A DNA stretch of 64,000 nt from Cokeromyces recurvatus (Eukaryota; Mucoromycota; Mucoromycetes; Mucorales; Mucoraceae). Made by a program: the position numbers and the translations under genes. The notes below the pieces were generated by a model. That model was not told the origin of the DNA and made no database searches. It saw nothing but the letters and a program-made list of their open reading frames with translations. Positions within the stretch are counted from its first letter, which is position 1. Each line of letters begins with the position of its first letter. Below, piece after piece: positions 1 to 9,931 of this stretch. The stretch is from positions 124,001 to 188,000 of the forward strand of contig NW_026251405.1 in NCBI RefSeq assembly GCF_025118155.1. The letters are read 5' to 3'.

Positions 1-1
1 C

Positions 2-496
2 AATGTTCAAACCCGACCTGCTAGTATCATAGTTCCTCATGCATCCTCAGAAGATCAATCTCCTCCCTGTCCTGATTCTAAAAACTTAGAATCCGTTGAC
101 GATGTCCCTCTCATCGTTTCTTCCATTGGTGCAACGAGTCCACCAACTAGTCCTACTATTGAGGATGATACTGTTTCACCTCTTTTCGATCCACAAACGG
201 AGAATGCTAACTCTGAGATAAACACTTCTAGACTCAATCCTCGACCTACTCGGTCAACGGCAGGTACAAATTCTACACTGGCGGATTATTTGACAAATCT
301 TCCTAATGAGAAGCGTTGTAAATGTGGCGGTACTGACCATCAGAAAACGAACAGTAAAAAGTGTCCTCTTAACAAAAAGAATCAAGATAGTCACAATATT
401 GATCTTAACGAGAATTTGATTGCCATCACTCCTGTAGATACTTCTAGCGTAGAATCGGACAGTTTGGGTGGTTCCAATGCTATGGAGGAAGATTAA
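2..496 (+). CDS. Non-LTR retrotransposon ORF1 (gag-like), 3' part only
   Basis: The frame is open from the first bases of the window to a TAA, so only the C-terminal 164 residues are present. Most of it is low-complexity Ser/Thr/Pro/Asp-rich sequence. Near the end is a compact Cys/His cluster, KCKCGGTDHQKTNSKKCP, which resembles the CCHC nucleic-acid-binding knuckles of retrotransposon ORF1 proteins. It ends 95 bases before the ATG of the endonuclease/RT frame on the same strand, the usual order in LINE-type elements, so I take it as the RNA-binding partner encoded by the same element. The N-terminus lies outside the window. The family role is established knowledge; the pairing is inferred from order and spacing. 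Confidence 0.75.
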   Translation, partial: NVQTRPASIIVPHASSEDQSPPCPDSKNLESVDDVPLIVSSIGATSPPTSPTIEDDTVSPLFDPQTENANSEINTSRLNPRPTRSTAGTNSTLADYLTNLPNEKRCKCGGTDHQKTNSKKCPLNKKNQDSHNIDLNENLIAITPVDTSSVESDSLGGSNAMEED

Positions 497-591
497 TCCC
501 TTTCCTCTATACATATTTCCCACTACTGCTTGCTTATACTTACTCAACGTCTTTCCTTTTACTGAATCTATACTTATACCTTTATTACATT

Positions 592-3500
592 ATGAATAAT
601 CAATCTACAACTTCCTATAACTTAAGCGATTCCTCCCCGGCGCTTAATACTCAATCTCAATTCTTATCTCCTACCCTGAAAATCGGCACCCTCAATTGCC
701 GAGGTCTACGAAAAACTTCTGACCCTTCCATCAGTAGTCAATTCATTCGATATTTACGTACTTTACCCTTTGATATCTTAGCTCTACAAGAAACTCATGC
801 ATCCTCGTCTGATATTGGTGACTTGTTTCACAACCAATTTCTAGCAACAAGTAGTTATTGGTCTCAATATTGCGGCTTGGTGTGTCTATCACCTCTCCTT
901 AACTTGTCTGACCCAATGTGGGATAATGACCAACGAACACTGACAGTCAAAATCACTCACACGCAGACTCTTTTCGATCCTCTTTTTGTTACGGTCTTAT
1001 ACGCTCCTGCTGATTACACTCAACGACAGTCGTACTTAGACCCAATCCTGCTCAATCCTAACAATACTTTTGAGACTATACCCTCTCGTCACATTGTTTT
1101 AGGAGATTTTAACTACTCATATAATGCTAATATTTCCTCCCATAATTTTCTGAACGCTCCTTCATCATGGTTAAATTATTTGGATAAATATTATACAGAT
1201 TCAATTCTGGCTACTGATCAATTTCATCAGACTACTTTTCACCGTGGCTCCTCCAGCTCATGTATTGATTATATTTTTGTTAGCCATGATCTATCTCGTT
1301 CCTGTCTTCCTCCGACGGCGTTATACATCCAACCTGCCTGGTCCGATCACATGCTCCTGTCTCTGACACTTCAATTGGAGCCTCCCCTTCCGTCAAATAA
1401 TTCGTCCGCTCCATCATATCAAACTGGAAAAGGACTATGGCGTGCTCATCCTCGATTAGCTTCTTCCAAAACTTTTCGTCGCATCCTCGCATCTGCCATT
1501 TCAAAAACTATCGCAAATTTTCCTTTCGGTCTGAGTGCACAATATAAATGGGATGCAATAAAAGCAACGGTGAAAAAGGTATCACAAAATTATTCACGTA
1601 AACAAGCTTATTCTCTTTCGACAGCCGAAGAGGTTTTACAAAATAAGCGTTCTGTTCTCCGTAAACAACTTTTACGTGAACCTACTAGACAAGCCTCACT
1701 ATCCCCTCAATTAAGTGCTGTTGAACATCAATTAGCCTCGATCCAACAACATCGTGTTGATACTCTAGCTCTGCGCTCCGGTCTTCAATGGCGGGAAAAA
1801 GGTGAATTGTCCGCTGGCTACCTCAAAAGGACGGTAGCCCAACGACAACAAAAAACTTTATTTAAGGCTATTCGGCACCCTAGATCCTCTGTCTTGTGTA
1901 CTACACGCTCCGATATGCTTAATGCGGCTCAATCCTTTTATGCTGATCTTTATTCTCCTGATCCTGTAAATGATGATGCCATTAATGAATTACTCGGTTC
2001 ACTTCCATCGTCTCTATCCCTCCCAAATTCAGATCAATACTGGTTAGCTAGTTCATTTACCTGGGATGAATTGTTGGCTGGTATTAAACGCTGCCCGAAA
2101 CAAAGTAGTCCTGGTAAGGATGGGATCCCTTATGAAATTCTTCGTTTGGTGTTTTTGCATCCTGATTGCCGTGCTATTGTTCTCCAAGTATATAATGATG
2201 CTCTTTCACATGGTGTATTCCCAGACTCGTGGCTTCAAACGTGTGTCTCATTACTGCCCAAAAAAGGTGACCTGAGTGATTTAAAAAACTGGAGGCCGCT
2301 ATCTCTTATCAACACCGATGCTAAAGTGTTTACTCGCTTACTTAATGCTCGAATAGTTGTGTGTGCTAATAAATTGATAACTCCACTTCAATCTGGATTT
2401 CTCCATGACCGGTTCATTGCTGACAATGGTTTAATGATGAAGCTGGTCTTGTCTCATGCACGCTCCTCCGATTCTGAGGCAATTGGCCTGTTGCTGGATC
2501 AGGAAAAAGCCTATGATCGAGTACATCCGGTTTATTTAACGCGTGTTTTACAACATTTCGGCTTCCCTATTGGAATAATTAAATGTATCACCAACTTGTT
2601 TTTTGGCACTAACTTACAAATTAACATTAACGGTTTTTTCTCTGAGCATGTGCCTCAATTGCGTGGATTACGACAAGGCGATCCTCTATCTCCCGTCCTC
2701 TTCAACCTGGCATTTGAACCATTACTCCGTCGAATCCTCGACGACCCTACTTTTATTGGGTACAATTTACCAACGTCCTTATCGGCTCCCACAACTATCC
2801 AACATCGCGTTAAATTACTTGCTTATGCAGATGATATTGCTTGCTTTTTAAATTCTCCTACTGATCTTAATATCTTAAATCGGCATCTCCACACATATTC
2901 TGTTGCATCCAATGCTCGTATCAATTATCACAAGACAGAGGCCTTTGCATTATCTGGTAAAAGCTCTATCTATAATCGTATTTGGCGTGCTCCTCTGGCT
3001 CAGAACAATATTTCTGTATGGCATGATGTTAATTCGCCAAATTCTATTATTTACCTTGGATATCCTATCTTCCATTCACCACTTCAACGAGATTCCTTTC
3101 TTCAGACTCTTTTAACCAAAATTGAAGCAGCATGCAATATACATAATCATCGATCTCTTTCTTTCCGTGGCCGAGTGACCATCGCTAATAATTTGATACT
3201 TTCCAAATTATGGTATATTCTACGGGTTGTCTCAGTGCCTAAGCATTTCCTTTCCTCTGTTGTTTCTCTAGTTTCGGGATTTGTCAGTATCCGATGTTTT
3301 CCTCGTATTAGTTTTAAATCTATGACCTTATCTCGAAAGAATGGTGGGCTTGGTTTACTGGATCCTTTTATACAACAAGCTTCCTTACAACTTCGTTGGC
3401 TTCTTCCTTTAATTCGACGGTCTAATCTCTCACACGAATTTTGGTCCAATCCCAACCTCTGTAAATCTATTGTGCTTCCATTATTGGCGGACTATCTGAT

Positions 3501-4614
3501 GTACTCTCTTGAGACCATCTCGGGTTTGGTTCCTAATAATACTTTGGTGACGGACTATCGTCTTTGTTTCTTGTTTCCATCTCTTCGTCCCCCTTTGGTT
3601 TCCCATAGCGATAGCCCCCTATACCTCCTTTTTCATGCGATGGATATTTTACCTAAGGACTTTTCCACTGTAGTTATCAATCCGGAGACATCGATGCAAC
3701 TTTCCATTGATAACATTGTGATTCACCAGCCTACGAAACCTATTCGCAAATCAATTCTTAAACTCTCCGTGCGTGATGTGTATATGATTGAACCTACCTC
3801 TCGTACTATTAGGCCATTTACTAACAGAGAAATTGTGCGTCGCCCTCGCTTAGTTAGGAAGTTTTTGAAAGATGTTCAAAACAATCACATCCAGCTGGCT
3901 CCATTCTTTATACGAACATGCATTGAAGCTCGCTTTGCTCACTTAGGTGTCCCTTCGTATTCCCCGGTTAATCATGACATGATCGACACCCAACCGTTTT
4001 TTAATTCCTGTGCTCTAACATTCCAAGGAAAGGATATTTCGACTAAGCATTTCCGCATGGCTTGCACCCCCGCTTCCGATAATCGCTTTGTAACCCTCAG
4101 CCCAACGAAATGGTCATCTTTTTGGCGATTTCCTGTATTTCATCTTTCTCGCAATGTATGGTATAGAATACTACATGACAAACTGCCCTGTCGGGCGGTT
4201 TTGAATAGGTTTATCCCGCTCTCGGTACCATCTTCATACTGCCCCATCTGCTCACTCTCTGTGATCGAAGACAGCTCTCATTTTATTTTTGCCTGTCCTT
4301 TGAAGCTTATGGTTTGGCAGGAATTATGGCCTTCATTCTTTACTGCTCCTTTCTCTGTAGAACTATTAACAACGGCTATTTTCGCTTTGAAATTCCCTGA
4401 CTCCAGGGATGATAACTTACTCCCAGCTTCCGTCTGTATCGGCCACACACTCCTTGCCATCTGGCGTTCTCATTTTAATTTTATCTTCCATGAGCAACCT
4501 TTTGTTACAACAACAGTGGTATCTGTTGCTCGATCCCTTTTACTAACTTCGTTCCGTGAACAGTTGTTAACGGCAGGTAAGTCTCCGTTTCCAATTCCTC
4601 ACTTTTCGATTTAA
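592..4614 (+). CDS. Non-LTR retrotransposon ORF2: endonuclease plus reverse transcriptase
   Basis: One uninterrupted 1340-residue frame. The N-terminal apurinic-type endonuclease shows TLNCRGL (about residue 33), LQETH (65), GDFNYSYN (167), SCIDYIF (225) and SDHMLL (250), the usual catalytic blocks. The reverse transcriptase follows: PGKDGIP (about 506), LLDQEKAYD with the motif A Asp (634), LRQGDPLSPVLF (693) and YADD (744). A C-terminal C-x2-C-x8-H-x4-C knuckle begins CPIC near residue 1217. I see no RNase H block. This arrangement is that of LINE elements, which nick the target and copy their RNA in place. There is no stop or frameshift in any motif, so the copy may be young or still competent. 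The clade was not assigned. Confidence 0.95.
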   Translation: MNNQSTTSYNLSDSSPALNTQSQFLSPTLKIGTLNCRGLRKTSDPSISSQFIRYLRTLPFDILALQETHASSSDIGDLFHNQFLATSSYWSQYCGLVCLSPLLNLSDPMWDNDQRTLTVKITHTQTLFDPLFVTVLYAPADYTQRQSYLDPILLNPNNTFETIPSRHIVLGDFNYSYNANISSHNFLNAPSSWLNYLDKYYTDSILATDQFHQTTFHRGSSSSCIDYIFVSHDLSRSCLPPTALYIQPAWSDHMLLSLTLQLEPPLPSNNSSAPSYQTGKGLWRAHPRLASSKTFRRILASAISKTIANFPFGLSAQYKWDAIKATVKKVSQNYSRKQAYSLSTAEEVLQNKRSVLRKQLLREPTRQASLSPQLSAVEHQLASIQQHRVDTLALRSGLQWREKGELSAGYLKRTVAQRQQKTLFKAIRHPRSSVLCTTRSDMLNAAQSFYADLYSPDPVNDDAINELLGSLPSSLSLPNSDQYWLASSFTWDELLAGIKRCPKQSSPGKDGIPYEILRLVFLHPDCRAIVLQVYNDALSHGVFPDSWLQTCVSLLPKKGDLSDLKNWRPLSLINTDAKVFTRLLNARIVVCANKLITPLQSGFLHDRFIADNGLMMKLVLSHARSSDSEAIGLLLDQEKAYDRVHPVYLTRVLQHFGFPIGIIKCITNLFFGTNLQININGFFSEHVPQLRGLRQGDPLSPVLFNLAFEPLLRRILDDPTFIGYNLPTSLSAPTTIQHRVKLLAYADDIACFLNSPTDLNILNRHLHTYSVASNARINYHKTEAFALSGKSSIYNRIWRAPLAQNNISVWHDVNSPNSIIYLGYPIFHSPLQRDSFLQTLLTKIEAACNIHNHRSLSFRGRVTIANNLILSKLWYILRVVSVPKHFLSSVVSLVSGFVSIRCFPRISFKSMTLSRKNGGLGLLDPFIQQASLQLRWLLPLIRRSNLSHEFWSNPNLCKSIVLPLLADYLMYSLETISGLVPNNTLVTDYRLCFLFPSLRPPLVSHSDSPLYLLFHAMDILPKDFSTVVINPETSMQLSIDNIVIHQPTKPIRKSILKLSVRDVYMIEPTSRTIRPFTNREIVRRPRLVRKFLKDVQNNHIQLAPFFIRTCIEARFAHLGVPSYSPVNHDMIDTQPFFNSCALTFQGKDISTKHFRMACTPASDNRFVTLSPTKWSSFWRFPVFHLSRNVWYRILHDKLPCRAVLNRFIPLSVPSSYCPICSLSVIEDSSHFIFACPLKLMVWQELWPSFFTAPFSVELLTTAIFALKFPDSRDDNLLPASVCIGHTLLAIWRSHFNFIFHEQPFVTTTVVSVARSLLLTSFREQLLTAGKSPFPIPHFSI

Positions 4615-4702
4615 ATTCCACCTCGTTGTTCCCTCATTTAGTCGTATATCTTGGTCTCTCGTCCCTTGATACAACTTATTTTTTATTACCATCTAAACTT
4701 TA

Positions 4703-4758
<56 letters not shown>
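4615..4758 (+). mobile_element. LINE 3' UTR and 55-base poly(A) tail
   Basis: A short AT-rich 3' UTR of about 90 bases is followed by an uninterrupted run of 55 A (4704-4758). A pure A tail directly after ORF2 is the expected 3' end of an element integrated by target-primed reverse transcription. The 5' end is outside the window, so a target-site duplication cannot be tested. The unbroken tail suggests recent insertion. Confidence 0.85.
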
Positions 4759-4760
<2 letters not shown>

Positions 4761-4939
4761 CAAAATTTTTAAAAAACGCATATCAAAAACTTTAATGTGA
4801 CTTTCTCATATTTCACTAATAAACATCCGAGCCATTTTGGTCTCCATAAAAAAAAAAAGATATGTGATTGGTATTATGTGTTAAGTCTGAGCTCTAACAT
4901 AAATACTCATTTAAACATCGATATTATATATAAGTTTTC

Positions 4940-5647
4940 TAGTATGTAATAAGATGGTTGTATACAACAAGGTTTTCTTAAACAAACTTTGATTAGGTCC
5001 TTTGCAGAAATGGCACCTAAAATAGAGACACAGAGTTGGCTCTAACCGTAAGAGCCTTAACTGTAGCAGGTTTCCCTTTTGATGACCAACCCTGTGACCT
5101 TCTCAAGTTTGCGTTAAAACCTGCTTCATCAATAAATACACAGTTTCTCATGTAATCAACGCCCGTTTTCTTAAGTTCTTCCACCTATTCTTTTCTTGTT
5201 AAAATTCAAGCTGGCGTATTTCGCTCAACTGACTCTAACTGAACTCCTTTCAAAGTAAAAATCCATAAATCAGCCAGGTAGCGATAAACAGTTCTCTTCG
5301 AAAGAAAAAAGTCTTCAAAATTTTTAGTCAACTGGTCCATCAATTGATCAACAGTTGCAGTAGGCTGTTTAAAATAGAAGTCAGTTACCAGACCCTTCGC
5401 TGCCTCTGCCAGTTCTCCCTCAGGTTCAATTATTCTTGGTCGACCAATAGTTTTAAAAAGTGAGTCAGGATCATTTTTCCAGCTCTTATACCATCTTTGA
5501 ACAGTTCTTGGCTCCAGTTTTAACTGCAAAGCAATTGCTCTGGCGCTGTTTTTAGGATGAATGTCCACTAAGTGAACAGCATTAGCTTTAATATCATTGT
5601 TAACACGATTTCCTTTGAGAGATGAGCTTTCATTAGCTATTTTAGAC

Positions 5648-5698
<51 letters not shown>

Positions 5699-5897
5699 CT
5701 TCGTTCGATTCTTTGCCTCAGGAACTAGGGCGTCTTCGTTGCTTACAGCTTTATTTTTTTGTAGTGAGATATACGCTGTAAGACGTTAGTTCTTCCAACT
5801 TAAATAGATTCTCTTCCTCAATAATGTCCATAGGATCGTTGCCATTTTCGTCGACAATGTTTCCTGACCCATCTTTAAAATAAAATGTAAAACTCAT
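4940..5897 (-). pseudogene. Decayed IS630/Tc1-mariner-type DDE transposase
   Basis: Reading the minus strand from an ATG at 5897, an acidic N-terminus is followed by a frame break at an A-run near 5751, then a 47-base A run on the coding strand (5650-5696) that breaks frame again. A helix-turn-helix region follows (NSARAIALQLKLEPRTVQRW, about 5560-5500), then RTVYRYLADL. Two in-frame stops (TGA, TAG) precede a recognisable first catalytic block, CVFIDEAGFN, and GWSSKGKPATV. After a further frame shift the trace resumes as SILGAISAKDLIK. The order of HTH, linker, FIDEAGFN and GAIS matches Tc1/mariner-IS630 transposases. The C-terminal half with the remaining acidic residues is missing or unrecognisable, so it is not functional. 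It lies directly beside the LINE tail. Confidence 0.8.
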
Positions 5898-5937
5898 TGT
5901 AAATTGTTTGTTAGAAAAAAAAACTGATCTCAATTGC

Positions 5938-5991
5938 TGCGACACTCTTTATTTTTAATGGTGCGACAGCTTAAATTTTTATTGTGCGACA
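5938..5991. repeat. Three TGCGACA copies at 23-24 base spacing beside the transposase relic
   Basis: TGCGACA occurs at 5938-5944, 5962-5968 and 5985-5991, each of the last two preceded by an A/T-rich ATTTTTA-like spacer. They lie just upstream of the transposase start on its coding strand. Regular subterminal repeats of this kind are often transposase binding sites, but I could not find the matching left end, so this role is inference. Confidence 0.5.
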
Positions 5992-6301
5992 TCATTTTGG
6001 CAAAAGGTGTACAACTCATTGTCTCCTAAAAATGGTCTTTTTTTTTTTGTTTTGTTTTTATACATACAACTTTAAAACCGGATTTACAGTAAAAAAAAAA
6101 TGGACCAGTTGTTGTTCTCATAAATGTGTGTGTTTTATCTGACATTTTTTTTTTTTTTTTAAATAATTTATTACTACTATATTCACCCCCTGATTTCTAC
6201 CACTACTGTTATTTACTCCTTAAATTCTAAAGATTTATTCTTAAAAAAAAAAATCTTTCTTTCTTTCTTTCTTTTTTTTTTCCTTTTTTATTTTAAAAAT
6301 A
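5992..6301. other. Intergenic, promoter side of the G-gamma gene
   Basis: AT-rich with poly-T and poly-A runs (for example 6147-6162 T) and a CTTT repeat just before the G-gamma ATG. Pyrimidine-rich leaders like this precede many genes in the window. No gene seen. Confidence 0.6.
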
Positions 6302-6597
6302 ATGCCACGTCAAGCAATAGCAGAAGCAAAACTTCGGAAATTATTAGAATTAAATGGAAAGTTAAAAGATCAATTAGAAATATCTCGTATACCAGTTTCA
6401 GAAGCAAGTCGATCGTAAGTGAATAAAAATATTAGGGATTTATTTGATGGATTATTTTAATTTTATTTTTTTATTTCAATAGTCTTATTGAATATTGTCA
6501 AACAAATCAAGATATGATGATACCTTCAGTATGGGGCAATAGGAATCCTGATCCTTTCGCAGAACCAACTGCTGGATGTGGCTGTGTTTTAATGTAG
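6302..6597 (+). CDS. Heterotrimeric G-protein gamma subunit
   Basis: Exons 6302-6414 and 6483-6597 join in phase to a 75-residue protein. The N-terminal half is helical and charged (LRKLLELNGKLKDQLEISRI), the coiled-coil segment that pairs with G-beta. It is followed by the short NPF-like region NPDPFAEP and a terminal CVLM, a CaaX box for prenylation and membrane attachment, preceded by another Cys for possible palmitoylation. Size and architecture match fungal Ste18/Gpg1-type gamma subunits of pheromone and nutrient-sensing receptors. It is convergent with the Dsc2-like gene. A sequence search would settle the exact subclass, but the CaaX end makes the call firm. Confidence 0.9.
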
Positions 6598-6939
6598 ACA
6601 TTTATCAATATACACAGTGCACAGCACACACACATACACATGTATATATATTTTTGTTATATACATATTTAATGATTAGGGGAAAAGAAAAGAAAAAAAA
6701 AAGGAGAGAGCCATATATATTTATATCATTATCTACATTTTATAGCTGTTTGATTCATTATGTTTATTTATTAAAATATGTATGTATACGTTTATCAGCT
6801 TATTTTTATAATATATAGCTATCATGGTCTATAACACATCACTATTATTATGTTACATAACATTACTGAGTTTCAAGTAAACTATAAAACAATACTATAT
6901 TATTTACAAGTAATAATATTCTATATACTACACTATTAT
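6598..6939. other. Convergent intergenic spacer
   Basis: AT-rich spacer between two converging genes, with short CA/TA repeats (6600-6650) and no coding signal. It presumably holds both 3' UTRs. Confidence 0.6.
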
Positions 6940-8412
6940 TTAAGATAATCTTCCATGATTAATATTATTACTATTACTACTACTACTACTACTACTATTT
7001 CCTGTAATTATATCATTGGGAGCTGGTGTACTCAACATAATTTCAACTGCTCTATTTAAATTATTATGTGCTGATGACAATGCTCGAGTAATAGTTTCTC
7101 TTGGATGATCTGGAAACATGGTCATTAAAATTCTTGTATACTCCGGTGAAGGAGGTTCTAAATCTGATCCTGTAACATCTCTACCAGTTATTGTATCAAG
7201 ATATTCCTAAATACAAATAAACACATACGTACATAAATATATACATAATAGCTTGATCCCTTATCTATATTTGTATATATAAAGCACTTACTCTTACGGA
7301 GGGTGCTCCTTCGGCGGCAGTAGCGGATGGTGTCTCCGAGTTTGTACTGTCAATGGAATTTCTTGTTGCTCTTCTATTATTTCTTAACCCATTTGATACA
7401 AGACTTTCCATGGATGCTATTCCTGCTACAAACGGTCGTTGAACAGGTACAGCAGTTACTGATCGAGCAATAGGTGTGGATAGAAGAAAGGGCTTTATAA
7501 ATCTTTCTGCTAACCTTTGTAACAGAACTGGAAACCGCCATCGTTTAATTTTAACAATATCTGTTCTATACAATGCACCAGAAAATATACCACATACAGC
7601 AGGTATAACAGTTGAAAATGATTGTGATAATGCCATTTGTAATGCCAAGACATATAAGAAAAACTTGTTGGTCATAATAATACCAAATACTCGAAACCGA
7701 TATGTAACAGGAATAATTCGATAATATTGATATAATATAGAAAAGATAATAGCATAGCTAATACATATATAAAAATAAGTATTACCTTGATTTACTTTTC
7801 TTTTTTCAACTTACGGTCCTCCTGGTATCTGTTTTAACCCAAATCGTGCTCCAATCATTAAAACACTCAATTCCAATAAAGTTGATATCAAAGCTGATAT
7901 AAAAATAAATGCCTACGATAAGCACTGTATAAATACAAAAAAAATAAAATAAAATAACACAAAGCAAATGAACAAAAATGGATTTTTACAATATACTTTG
8001 CGCAACCATATTGCCTTTCAATAACTCGCAACGTATACAATAGTAATAAACCAAAAAAGACATCGCTTGAATTTCCAAACGCCATGTGTGAAGTCATTAA
8101 TCTCCAAATCTATTCATATATAATTCAATATTAATAAAACAAAAAAGAACTAGTCTTGCAAGTATTATTTATTTATTTATTTATTTATTTTTTCTTCTTA
8201 CTTGATGATGCTCAGTAATGTGTGGTGTAATTTGTAAATGAAAATATTGTTTTATATTCAAAATTGAAACCAAAATTGAAAAAGAGCTTATTAGCATCAT
8301 TAAAAACTTCGTTACTGGTACATTATAAAAGCCTGAATTACTAAAAATCAGTTTGATTGTTTAAAATATAATATTGCTGTAAATTCGTACCTGGTGGACC
8401 AACTGTTTGCAT
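6940..8412 (-). CDS. dsc2: Rhomboid-like pseudoprotease with C-terminal UBA/CUE domain (Dsc2/UBAC2 family)
   Basis: Exons in transcript order: 8412-8391, 8332-8202, 8109-7990, 7912-7815, 7757-7292, 7206-6940; all phases close and give 367 residues. The N-terminus reads MQTVGPPGFYNVPVTKF. Several hydrophobic segments follow with rhomboid/derlin-like spacing, including FLYVLALQMALSQS and GIFSGALYR. A hydrophilic linker leads to REYLDTITGR and a C-terminal helical domain starting FPDHPRETITRALSSAHNNL, typical of UBA/CUE ubiquitin-binding folds. The layout and length match Dsc2 of the fungal Golgi Dsc E3 ligase and animal UBAC2. I see no Ser/His catalytic pair, as expected for this family. Function in ubiquitin-dependent membrane protein processing is inferred from the family. 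Between two candidate donors at the end of exon 5 I chose the one that preserves VREYLD. Confidence 0.85.
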
Positions 8413-8539
8413 TGTGTTCCTATTAGCCTAAAGAGAAACAATAATAATAAAAAGCATTGTCTTTTTTTTTTTTTTTTGTTAAATATACATTATAATTCCA
8501 ATAGTTGTATTAAATCTCAGATCAATTTGTATTGTATTG

Positions 8540-9790
8540 TAAATATTTTATTTTACTTGAAAACATAAGAATAACGCCCTCCACTACAAGAAGTTCATTT
8601 AAATTATCCTCTATCAGGATTTTAACAAAAGATCTCTCTCTTCTTGGGTCCTCTCTTAAAGGCCTACTTAGACCCTTAGGAGATTTTTTTTTTGGGCTTA
8701 TCCTCGATTTTGGTAAACATCATAAGTAGGCTCTATGATGAGGACACTTCCTTTGTAGAGAGTGTGATCTCAGTTTATAATACAGCCCATTACTTAGAAT
8801 AGATAAATTCTATAGACAATAGCATATAAAAGGTGATCTGATACCTTTTTTTTAAAAAAAAGGACAAGAAACTACTTCCTCTCATTACTAAATTTCATAG
8901 AGGAGAACCCTGATTAAAACCTACCTACATAATTATCAGGGCTTTTGAAACCCTAAGTATGGGTCTTTTGAGAGAATACTTTTCAAAGGTCAGTACTGAA
9001 GTCAACTTACTTGAAGGAGATAAACCCACCCAATCATCAAATTCGAGTACTTCTTATTTATGGTTACGTGAACGTGTTAAAATACTTTCATAAGTACTGC
9101 ATCAGCTGCTACTTTGGTGATTATGCAGGTTCTCGTGATATGTATGTTGTACCTGCGCTTGAAAAAAAAAAAAAAACTTGATTCATTTCTCGGTTATATT
9201 TATTAAAACCATCTTAATAGTAGATAAAGACTAGAGGCCTCAATATCAAGAAATCAGTATGTGCTCAAGAAACTCAAATATGCTGCTATCAATTACCGTT
9301 GCTTTTAATATTCACTTTCAGAAGAACTATTGTTCTGAGCTCAAAGTAACTCCTGACTCAGATCAGCTTCTAGGGAACATTTATACTCCCACCATATATA
9401 TATATATATATATAAGCTATCTATGAGCATTACCAAGAGAATCTTTATTTCTGGTTATTAAGCCTCATACATTATATCAATGTAAATTCACTTTTAAGAG
9501 TCAAGAATGTATTCATTGGTTATTCGGTCAAGTTCTCAATGGAGAGAACACTATCAAGTGGAGCTAAGACATCACCCAAGCCTTCTACTCAACGACTGAC
9601 AATCAGATTAGCTTCAAACTGAGCCACTTACCCAATGTAAGACCCTTGATCAAGAATATAGAAGGGTCTATGGCCTAGATTACTAAAGTAGGATGCAAAC
9701 CTTCTTAAAGGATTTTCGGGGGAGGGGAGAAAAGATTATATAACCTTGTTTTCTTCTCTTTCCTCTTGTTTCCAACCTGAGATATGCTCT
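8540..9790. other. Decayed, GC-richer stretch; possible element or gene relic
   Basis: This block is visibly less AT-rich than the flanks. On the minus strand an open stretch runs from about 8729 to 8528, including SPKGLSRPLREDPRR and SFVKILIEDNLNELLVVEGV. Its apparent upstream part, FTKIEDKPKKK, is in another frame across an A-run at 8687-8695. I do not recognise the protein. Elsewhere all six frames are full of stops. It looks like a decayed gene or element, but no family could be named. Confidence 0.35.
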
Positions 9791-9907
9791 TTCAAAATCT
9801 TCAGGTCCAAGGTATATAATAAATGTCAATTATGACTGATTTTAAATTTGCAGTTATAAATTCAATTTTTTATTTGTGTTTTTTTTACAACTCCTTTTTT
9901 CTTTAAT

Positions 9908-9931
9908 ATGGGAAATCTAGAACATAAATGA
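9908..9931 (+). promoter_or_regulatory. Seven-codon upstream ORF overlapping the SRA1-like start
   Basis: ATG GGA AAT CTA GAA CAT AAA TGA. Its TGA overlaps the main ATG as ATGA (9928-9931). Such an arrangement could allow reinitiation or repress the main frame. It matters only if the transcript start lies upstream of 9908, which the sequence does not show. Confidence 0.35.

Noticed and set aside
1280..3455. Minus-strand and alternative-frame ORFs inside the LINE
   Set aside because: They are shadows of the intact ORF2 with no motif of their own.
6576..6818. 80-residue frame after the G-gamma gene
   Set aside because: It overlaps the spliced G-gamma 3' end in another frame and is low-complexity.
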